This document shows positions 7,511 through 12,428 of a stretch of 14,700 nucleotides of DNA, piece by piece. Source of the stretch: Bacillota bacterium (GTDB taxonomy: Bacteria; Bacillota; Dethiobacteria; Dethiobacterales; Dethiobacteraceae); contig DUUE01000432.1 of the NCBI GenBank assembly GCA_012841735.1, positions 1-14,700 on the forward strand, given 5' to 3'. The position numbers and the translations under genes are program-made. The notes under the pieces are model-generated. The model had not been told where the DNA came from, made no database searches, and saw only the letters and a list, made by a program, of their open reading frames with translations. Each line of letters opens with the position of its first letter. Position 1 is the stretch's first letter.

Positions 7511-7535
7511 AGGAATTAACCGTTCCCTCGCGAAA
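7511..7535 (+). promoter_or_regulatory. Possible second sigma-H-like element before prs
   Basis: AGGAATT (7511-7517) and GAAA (7532-7535) have the same 17-base AGGA-to-GAA spacing as the spoVG element and lie 39 bases before the prs start. The purine expected three bases before GAA is a C. The glmU-prs gap has no terminator, so prs is mainly expected to be read from glmU. This is a weak match, recorded as a candidate only. Confidence 0.25.
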
Positions 7536-7573
7536 AGAACAACTTTGAATGAATTCAGTCAGGGGGTTACGGC

Positions 7574-8515
7574 GTGTATCGAGGGAAAAAGTTGCAAATT
7601 TTTACCGGAACGGCAAATGTAAAACTTGCCGAAGCCATTGCCGATCATATCGGTATTGCCCTGGGAAAGGCGGAGGTAAAGCGTTTCAGTGACGGGGAGA
7701 TAAATATTTATATCGGCGAAAGTGTCCGGGGGGCGAATGTTTTTATTGTGCAGCCCATCTGCTGTCCGGCAAATGAAAACCTGATGGAACTTTTGATTAT
7801 GATGGATGCCATGAAACGCGCCTCGGCAAAAAGTATTAATGCCGTCCTGCCCTATTACGGTTATGCCCGCCAGGACCGTAAAACCAGGGCGCGGGATCCG
7901 ATTACGGCCAAACTTGTGGCAGATTTGCTGACAACAGCCGGTGCAAACCGTGTTATAACCATGGATCTGCATGCCGGCCAGATCCAGGGTTTCTTTAACA
8001 TCCCCGTGGATCATCTGAAAAGCCTACCCATTCTGGCTAATTATTTCCAGGAGAAAAAACTGGAAAATGCCGTGGTTGTTTCACCGGATATGGGCGGGGT
8101 GACCCGGGCACGGGAACTGGCCGAGCGCCTGCACCTGCCCATTGCCATTATTGACAAAAGGCGACCGGAGCCGAATGTGGCGGAAGTGATGCATATTATC
8201 GGCCAGGTCAGCGGAAAAACGGTGATTATGATTGATGATATTATTGACACGGCGGGAACAATTTCCCTGGGGGCACGCGCCCTGATTGAACACGGCGCCA
8301 GGGAGGTTTATGCCTGCTGTACCCATCCTGTCCTTTCAGGACCGGCATTGGACCGCCTGGCGGAAGCACCGCTCACTGAAATTGTTGTGACAGATACTAT
8401 TCCCCGGGGTGAGCGGACGCTGGAGAAAATCAAGGTTCTCTCGGTAGCGCCCCTGATTGGCGATGCCATTATCCGCATTCATGAAGAGCTTTCCGTTTCC
8501 AAGCTTTTCGATTGA
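7574..8515 (+). CDS. prs: Ribose-phosphate pyrophosphokinase (PRPP synthetase, class I)
   Basis: Transfers pyrophosphate from ATP to ribose-5-phosphate, giving PRPP for purine, pyrimidine, NAD, His and Trp synthesis. The 313 aa length is normal (relatives about 315). It opens with the family pattern LQIFTGTANVKLAEAIADHIG. FSDGEI is followed by RQDRKTRAR (Arg99-Gln-Asp-Arg102) and DLHAGQIQGFF. The ATP/PRPP site VVSPDMGGVTRA and the PRPP loop DDIIDTAGT (221-229) follow. It starts at GTG 7574, seven bases after AGGGGG (7561-7566); no in-frame ATG is nearer and the N-terminus aligns well. It sits 72 bases after glmU, the conserved glmU-prs pair. The next gene has its own promoter beginning seven bases after the stop. 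Confidence 0.97.
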   Translation: MYRGKKLQIFTGTANVKLAEAIADHIGIALGKAEVKRFSDGEINIYIGESVRGANVFIVQPICCPANENLMELLIMMDAMKRASAKSINAVLPYYGYARQDRKTRARDPITAKLVADLLTTAGANRVITMDLHAGQIQGFFNIPVDHLKSLPILANYFQEKKLENAVVVSPDMGGVTRARELAERLHLPIAIIDKRRPEPNVAEVMHIIGQVSGKTVIMIDDIIDTAGTISLGARALIEHGAREVYACCTHPVLSGPALDRLAEAPLTEIVVTDTIPRGERTLEKIKVLSVAPLIGDAIIRIHEELSVSKLFD

Positions 8516-8521
8516 GTCAAT

Positions 8522-8551
8522 TTGACTGCCCGGGCAAAATGGGGGTATAAT
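8522..8551 (+). promoter_or_regulatory. Sigma-A promoter for the L25 gene
   Basis: TTGACT (8522-8527), 18 bases, TATAAT (8546-8551): a near-consensus housekeeping promoter immediately after the prs stop, 32 bases before the rplY/ctc ATG. In B. subtilis ctc is the textbook sigma-B gene; this element instead looks housekeeping. I see no sigma-B GTTT...GGGTAT arrangement here. Confidence 0.8.
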
Positions 8552-8583
8552 ACCAGGAAAGACTGGAGAAGGAGGATACGACC

Positions 8584-9222
8584 ATGGAACGTTTGCTCAT
8601 CCAGGCACAACCGCGGACAGCAACCACCAAAGGACAACTGAAAACGCTCCGCAGGCAGGGTATGGTCCCCGGTGTGCTTTATGGACAGAAAGAAGCAACA
8701 AAGGCTATTGCAGTGGAAGGAAAAGACCTGCACAGCATACTAAACTCCCCTGCGGGAATGAATACAATTATTGATCTGACGGTGAACGGGGAAAAAACAC
8801 CCGCAATCCTGAAAGATCTTGACAGGGATATTCTCATTTCAGATCGCATTATCCATGCTGATTTTATGCGCATTTCCCTGCACGACAAGCTGGAAGTCCA
8901 GGTGCCGGTTGTCTTCACCGGAGAATCGGAAGGAGTGAAGGCGGGAGGCATCCTCCAGCAGACGCTGCGTGAAGTCACTCTGAAATGCCTGCCGACAAGC
9001 ATTCCGGAGCACCTGGAGCTTGATATTTCCAGCCTGGCGCTGGGAGAAAGTTTAAGTGTCGCCGACTTGCAAGTGCCGGAGGGTGCGGAGATCGTTACCG
9101 ACCCGGCCGAGGTGATAGTCACCGTACTGGCACCGCGTGCTGAAGAAGCGGCGGAAGAAGCGGAAGGAGAGACTGCCGAAACTGCAGAGGAAGAACCTGC
9201 GGCCACAGAGGCGGAGGAGTAA
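8584..9222 (+). CDS. ctc: 50S ribosomal protein L25 / general stress protein Ctc (long form)
   Basis: The TL5/CTC form of bL25 binds 5S rRNA in the large subunit. The 212 residues comprise an N-terminal 5S-rRNA-binding beta-barrel (about 1-95; LRRQGMVPGVLYG, AVEGKDL, ILKDLDRD, HADFMRI) and a C-terminal TL5 domain (about 96-185; LEVQVPVVFTGESEGVKAGGILQQ, LKCLPTSIPEHLELDISSL, VIVTVLAP). The protein ends in about 28 residues made almost only of Glu, Ala and Thr, an acidic tail common but variable in this family. The ribosome site AAGGAGG (8569-8575) precedes the ATG. pth follows nine bases after the stop, as in B. subtilis ctc-pth, so both probably share the strong promoter at 8522. The symbol rplY is equally used. 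Confidence 0.96.
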   Translation: MERLLIQAQPRTATTKGQLKTLRRQGMVPGVLYGQKEATKAIAVEGKDLHSILNSPAGMNTIIDLTVNGEKTPAILKDLDRDILISDRIIHADFMRISLHDKLEVQVPVVFTGESEGVKAGGILQQTLREVTLKCLPTSIPEHLELDISSLALGESLSVADLQVPEGAEIVTDPAEVIVTVLAPRAEEAAEEAEGETAETAEEEPAATEAEE

Positions 9223-9231
9223 TCACGTCCC

Positions 9232-9792
9232 ATGTATTTGATTCTGGGTCTGGGAAACCCGGGACCGCAATATGTGCTGACACGCCATAATGCAGGCTTT
9301 CGGGTCATAGACCATGTCAGCAGCGTGGCAAAAATCCCACTGTATAAGACGGGATACCATGCTTTTTGGGGAGCGGGCATTTTTGCCGGCCGGCAGGTTG
9401 TGCTGGCCAAGCCCATGACATATATGAATAACAGCGGCCTGGCGGCTGCGGCGCTTGTGCGCCGCTTTGGCGTGGAACCGGCACATCTGCTTGCCGTTTA
9501 TGATGATATGGACTTGCCCCCGGGAACAATGCGCCTGCGTCCCGGCGGCGGCAGCGGCGGGCATAGGGGCGTGGAATCACTGCTATTTCACCTGCAGACG
9601 GACCGGTTTCCCCGCCTGCGCATCGGTATCGGGCGCCCGCAATCCGATGCGGTTGATTATGTTCTGGAAGCTTTCACGGCGGAAGAGGAAGATATCCTTG
9701 GACCTGTATTGCAGGCTGCAGCCGGGGCAGTGGAAGTTTTCCTGGCCGAAGGTATAGAAGCGGCAATGAACCGATTTAATCATAAAAAATAA
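9232..9792 (+). CDS. pth: Peptidyl-tRNA hydrolase
   Basis: Cleaves the ester bond of peptidyl-tRNAs released from stalled ribosomes, recycling tRNA. 186 aa, normal for bacterial Pth. The N-terminus has LGLGNPGPQYVLTRHNAGF with Asn9 and catalytic His19. KPMTYMNNSG follows, then DDMDLPPG (Asp92), GGSGGHRGVESL and LRIGIGRP. These positions equal E. coli Asn10/His20/Asp93 minus one. The ATG at 9232 is preceded by GCGGAGGAG, which overlaps the end of the L25 gene, so translation is probably linked to it. There is no visible terminator after it; a new promoter begins two bases after the stop. In B. subtilis the next genes are fin and mfd, but here the aroF-pheA unit intervenes. Confidence 0.96.
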   Translation: MYLILGLGNPGPQYVLTRHNAGFRVIDHVSSVAKIPLYKTGYHAFWGAGIFAGRQVVLAKPMTYMNNSGLAAAALVRRFGVEPAHLLAVYDDMDLPPGTMRLRPGGGSGGHRGVESLLFHLQTDRFPRLRIGIGRPQSDAVDYVLEAFTAEEEDILGPVLQAAAGAVEVFLAEGIEAAMNRFNHKK

Positions 9793-9793
9793 C

Positions 9794-9822
9794 TTTACAA
9801 GCACCATGTTTTGTGTTAAAGT
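9794..9822 (+). promoter_or_regulatory. Sigma-A promoter of the aroF-pheA T-box operon
   Basis: TTTACA (9794-9799), 17 bases, TAAAGT (9817-9822): five of six and four of six consensus matches with ideal spacing. It would start transcription near 9829, about 20 bases before the first stem of the T-box leader. Confidence 0.72.
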
Positions 9823-9850
9823 AAACCTTAACCCAAAATGGAAAAATGGC

Positions 9851-10112
9851 AGTGAAGGAGAAAAGTAGGGTAAGCACGACTTTCCAGGGAGGAGCCATCA
9901 CCGACTGCAAGTGGCTCCAGGTACGGTTTGCCTGAAGTTCCCTCCGGAGCCGCAGGCTGAACAAGAGTAGGCTGTGCCGGATTCCCCGCCCGTTAGCACC
10001 GGGGCAGATATCGGAGCAATCCCGTATTTGAGAAAGCGGGCGCACTCTGCGCCAATTTGGGTGGTACCGCGGTTTAATCATCCGTCCCTGTATTCGGGGA
10101 CGGTTTTTTTTT
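9851..10112 (+). promoter_or_regulatory. T-box riboswitch, tRNA-Phe specific
   Basis: This fills most of the 354-base gap between pth and aroF. The T-box GGGTGGTACCGCGG is at 10059-10072. Stem I has a base helix GGAG/CTCC (9857-9860 with 9941-9944) and an internal specifier loop: AGTA (9864-9867) on the 5' side faces GAA (9934-9936) on the 3' side. A helix GGTAAGC/GTTTGCC lies above, with a distal hairpin GGAGCCA/TGGCTCC (9891-9897 with 9911-9917). After GAA-G the codon TTC (9938-9940) is the likely specifier, so the sensed tRNA is Phe (anticodon GAA). The next hairpin contains the CCGTTA motif. In the antiterminator GGG (10059-10061) pairs with CCC (10086-10088), and GCGG (10069-10072) with CCGT (10082-10085), around the bulge TGGTACC (10062-10068). 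TGGT pairs with ACCA, matching A73 of tRNA-Phe. Uncharged tRNA-Phe should let transcription through. Confidence 0.92.
10082..10112 (+). terminator. Conditional terminator of the T-box leader
   Basis: CCGTCCC (10082-10088) pairs perfectly with GGGACGG (10097-10103), followed by nine T. The left arm is the same segment used by the T-box antiterminator, so the two structures exclude each other. The terminator forms when tRNA-Phe is charged. Confidence 0.92.
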
Positions 10113-10146
10113 CAGCAAGTGAGAACAAACAGCAGGAGGTAGACAA

Positions 10147-11178
10147 ATGATTGTCGTGATGGATTTGCATGTGGGTGAAAAAGAATTGCAGGCGGTGGAA
10201 AATGTCCTGCAGCAGTATGGCTACCGCTGCCATTTGATCTGCGGCGAAGCACGGATTGTAATCGGGGCGGTGGGGTCGGCCAAAGGAGAGATTCCGCCTG
10301 TCCTGGAAACAATGCCGGGCGTGGAAAAAGTCCTGCGGGTGATGCAGCCTTACAAGCTTGTCAGCCGGGAAGTGAAGCCGGATGATACTGTCATCAGGAC
10401 AGGACCGGTGTGCCTGGGGGGCGGTTATGTTTCCGTCCTGGCGGGACCGTGTGCCGTGGAAAGCATGGAACAGTTGAGTAGTGCAGCCAGGGCGGTAAAA
10501 AGATATGGTGCCGCCGCCCTGCGCGGGGGCGCATTTAAACCCAGGACTTCTCCTTATGCTTTTCAGGGGCTGATGGAAACGGGGCTCAAATATCTGCGCC
10601 GTGCCAGGCAAGAAACGGGCCTTGCCGTTGTCACGGAAGTAATGAATCCGGCAGACGTGGAGTTGGTGGCGGAAACGGCGGACATTGTCCAGATAGGTGC
10701 CAGGAATATGCAGAATTTCCCTCTGCTGAAAGAAGCGGGGCAGCTCCGGCGGCCCGTGCTGCTGAAGCGGGGTCTGGCGGCAACTGTGGAAGAATGGTTG
10801 ATGGCTGCAGAGTATATTATGTCCGAAGGCAATTACCAGGTTATACTCTGTGAGCGCGGGATCAGGACTTTTGAAACTTATACCCGCAATACACTGGATG
10901 TGAGCGCCATCGCCCTGGCCAAACGTCTCTCCCACCTGCCGGTAATTGCAGACCCCAGCCATGCCGGTGGGCACTGGCGCCTGGTACAGCCGCTGGCCTT
11001 GGCTTCCCTGGCAGCCGGTGCCGACGGACTGCTGATTGAAGTCCACCCCGATCCCCGTACTGCCCTCTGTGACGGCCCCCAATCCCTTAACCCGGAACAC
11101 TTCGGCGAACTGATGGCCGCAGTGGAAGAGCTTGTCACATTGCTCGGCAAAAAACTGGTGCATGGAGGGAAGCAGTAG
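10147..11178 (+). CDS. aroF: 3-deoxy-7-phosphoheptulonate (DAHP) synthase, with N-terminal ferredoxin-like domain
   Basis: Condenses phosphoenolpyruvate and erythrose-4-phosphate, the first step of the shikimate pathway. 343 aa, the length of the Thermotoga-type (AroA Ib) enzymes. Residues 1 to about 70 form a ferredoxin-like regulatory domain (MIVVMDLHVGEKE...), which in relatives mediates aromatic feedback. The TIM barrel follows with AGPCAVES (99-106), RGGAFKPRTSPYAFQG (Arg126; Lys131-Pro-Arg-Thr), QIGARNMQNFPLL, LKRGL, ICERGIRTFE (as CERG), and ADPSHAGGHW near the end, with metal and substrate residues Cys102, His and Glu in place. GGAGGT (10135-10140) precedes the ATG. It is the first gene behind the Phe T-box, and its stop overlaps the pheA start by one base. 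Other isozyme symbols (aroG, aroA) are used for the same family. Confidence 0.95.
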   Translation: MIVVMDLHVGEKELQAVENVLQQYGYRCHLICGEARIVIGAVGSAKGEIPPVLETMPGVEKVLRVMQPYKLVSREVKPDDTVIRTGPVCLGGGYVSVLAGPCAVESMEQLSSAARAVKRYGAAALRGGAFKPRTSPYAFQGLMETGLKYLRRARQETGLAVVTEVMNPADVELVAETADIVQIGARNMQNFPLLKEAGQLRRPVLLKRGLAATVEEWLMAAEYIMSEGNYQVILCERGIRTFETYTRNTLDVSAIALAKRLSHLPVIADPSHAGGHWRLVQPLALASLAAGADGLLIEVHPDPRTALCDGPQSLNPEHFGELMAAVEELVTLLGKKLVHGGKQ

Positions 11179-12011
11179 TGTTAAGGGCAGCGTATCTTGG
11201 GCCGCAGGGAACTTTTTCCGAAGAAGCCGCCACTGTTTTTGGCCATTATTGCGGTGTTTCCGTTCTGCAGCCCTGTTCAACCATTTCCCGCTGCGCCCGC
11301 GCCGTGGAGGAAGGTGAAGCGGAATACGCAGTGGTGCCGTTGGAAAACTCGCTGGAAGGATCTGTCCATGAAACACTTGACCTGCTCACTGCCAGTGCGG
11401 AACTGAAAATTCAGGCCGAACTGGATGTGCCCATCGAACTGTGCCTGCTATCTTCCGGGACGGAGAAGGAAGCAATCCGGGTGATCTGTTCCCATCCCCA
11501 TGCCCTGGGGCAGTGCCGTAATTACCTGCAGCAGTTTTTCCCCGGGACAAAAACAATCCCGGTCTTAAGCACGGCGGAAGCGGCGGCCGTGGCTGCGGCG
11601 GAGGGGCCGGGGACCGCCGCCATTGCCGGCCGGCAAGCCGCAAAAAAATACGGCCTGGCAGTGGTGGCGGCGGGGATTGCGGACAGCGCTTCCGTTACCC
11701 GTTTTATTGCTCTGGGGCTGGAAAACAGCGGCCTGTCCCGGCCGGAAAAGACATCCCTGGTTTTTGCCGTGAAAAATGCTGCAGGCAGCTTATATGCGGT
11801 GCTGCGCGCTTTCGCCGAGTATAAGGTCAATCTGACCAAGATTGAATCACGGCCGGCAAAAAGCCGCCTGGGCGAATATATTTTCTTTGTTGACCTGGAC
11901 GGTACACCGCAGGATGCGGCGGTAAAAGCGGCTGTCAGTGCAGCGGCCGGGGAAGCCGTCATGCTTAAATTGCTGGGTTCCTATCCCGTACTCCGTTACG
12001 CACAGGTATAA
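11178..12011 (+). CDS. pheA: Prephenate dehydratase with ACT domain
   Basis: Converts prephenate to phenylpyruvate, committing chorismate-derived carbon to phenylalanine. The 277 aa protein is the monofunctional Gram-positive type without a chorismate mutase domain. It begins YLGPQGTFSEEAA, continues with VVPLENSLEGSVHETLDLL, and has the catalytic TRF motif at 174-176 (SVTRFIALG). A C-terminal ACT domain from about 195 carries the Phe-binding ESRP signature (223-226), so allosteric inhibition by Phe is expected. It starts at GTG 11178, which shares one base with the aroF stop; GGAGGGA (11164-11170) is the ribosome site. Enzyme feedback plus T-box control gives this unit two Phe-responsive layers. 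The stop codon lies within the -35 box proposed for fin. Confidence 0.96.
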   Translation: MLRAAYLGPQGTFSEEAATVFGHYCGVSVLQPCSTISRCARAVEEGEAEYAVVPLENSLEGSVHETLDLLTASAELKIQAELDVPIELCLLSSGTEKEAIRVICSHPHALGQCRNYLQQFFPGTKTIPVLSTAEAAAVAAAEGPGTAAIAGRQAAKKYGLAVVAAGIADSASVTRFIALGLENSGLSRPEKTSLVFAVKNAAGSLYAVLRAFAEYKVNLTKIESRPAKSRLGEYIFFVDLDGTPQDAAVKAAVSAAAGEAVMLKLLGSYPVLRYAQV

Positions 12012-12035
12012 AGTACCAGCCTTTTGTCCATGCTA
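12006..12035 (+). promoter_or_regulatory. Forespore-type (sigma-G / sigma-F) promoter candidate for fin
   Basis: GTATA (12006-12010), 18 bases, CATGCTA (12029-12035). The B. subtilis sigma-G pattern is GHATR-N18-CATWHTA: the -35 box fits fully, the -10 fits six of seven, and the spacer is exact. The same -35 also fits sigma-F (GYATA), with a weaker fit of its longer -10. In B. subtilis fin is made under sigma-F and sigma-G. Caveat: transcription would start around 12042, leaving only about a dozen leader bases that still include the ribosome site. Confidence 0.6.
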
Positions 12036-12053
12036 CGGACAAGAGGTGAGACT

Positions 12054-12284
12054 GTGTATATTTTCTGGGTTTGCCGCAGATGCCACCGGGAGCAGATGCG
12101 CCTCGCCGCCCACGCGAAAGACCCGCGCATCACTGCATTGACGGCACAGGCCGGGGGCGATATAATAGAACATGACCGGGAAGGGAATTTACTGGTCCGT
12201 CTTTTGTGCGATGACTGTTTCCATGCCGTTTATGGAAACGGGGAAAGCGGAGGGGACTTTGAGCGCCCAACGCAACTGCATTAA
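12054..12284 (+). CDS. fin: Anti-sigma-F factor Fin (YabK family), small zinc-ribbon protein
   Basis: From GTG 12054 the product is 76 aa, the same length as B. subtilis Fin. It begins with aromatic residues and a first Cys pair, WVCRRCHRE. A polar stretch with DIIEHDREGNLLVRLL follows, then a second pair LCDDC, the pattern of Fin (CRHC ... DxxGxxxVKxICEDC) with four probable zinc ligands. Fin binds sigma-F in the forespore and helps the switch to sigma-G. Its position directly before mfd is the conserved Firmicute location, strengthening a call that the short sequence alone would leave tentative. An ATG at 12024 in frame is possible, but AAGAGGTGAG (12041-12050) sits correctly for GTG 12054. 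A forespore-type promoter precedes it. Alternative: an unrelated small zinc ribbon. Confidence 0.8.
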   Translation: MYIFWVCRRCHREQMRLAAHAKDPRITALTAQAGGDIIEHDREGNLLVRLLCDDCFHAVYGNGESGGDFERPTQLH

Positions 12285-12319
12285 ATTTATAAATTGACAA
12301 TAAATGCCATTGCGGCTTG

Positions 12320-12348
12320 AGGCCTTGCACTCACAAGGCCTTATTTTT
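12320..12348 (+). terminator. Rho-independent terminator after fin
   Basis: AGGCCTTG (12320-12327) and CAAGGCCT (12334-12341) form a perfect eight-base-pair stem around a six-base loop, followed by TATTTTT. It lies 35 bases after the fin stop. Confidence 0.8.
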
Positions 12349-12361
12349 GCTGTCACAAAGA

Positions 12362-12391
12362 GCGTGCCCCGGCACGGCCAACCGGGCACGC
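12362..12391 (+). other. GC-rich hairpin in the mfd leader
   Basis: GCGTGCCC(C)GG (12362-12372) pairs with CCGGGCACGC (12382-12391) with one bulged C and a nine-base loop. It is followed by CTTGTTGTGCTTTCTT, not a clean T run. It may be a second, weaker terminator or a leader structure affecting mfd. Confidence 0.5.
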
Positions 12392-12428
12392 CTTGTTGTG
12401 CTTTCTTACGGAAAATGGAGGTTATTGC

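Noticed and set aside
7401..7622. Small + strand frame spanning the glmU-prs gap
   Set aside because: It overlaps the ends of both conserved genes in another frame and has no family resemblance.
10078..11376. Open frame of 432 codons on the minus strand opposite aroF and the start of pheA
   Set aside because: Antisense to two well-supported genes and to the T-box terminator; the low-complexity His/Gln/Arg-rich translation is typical of a shadow frame.
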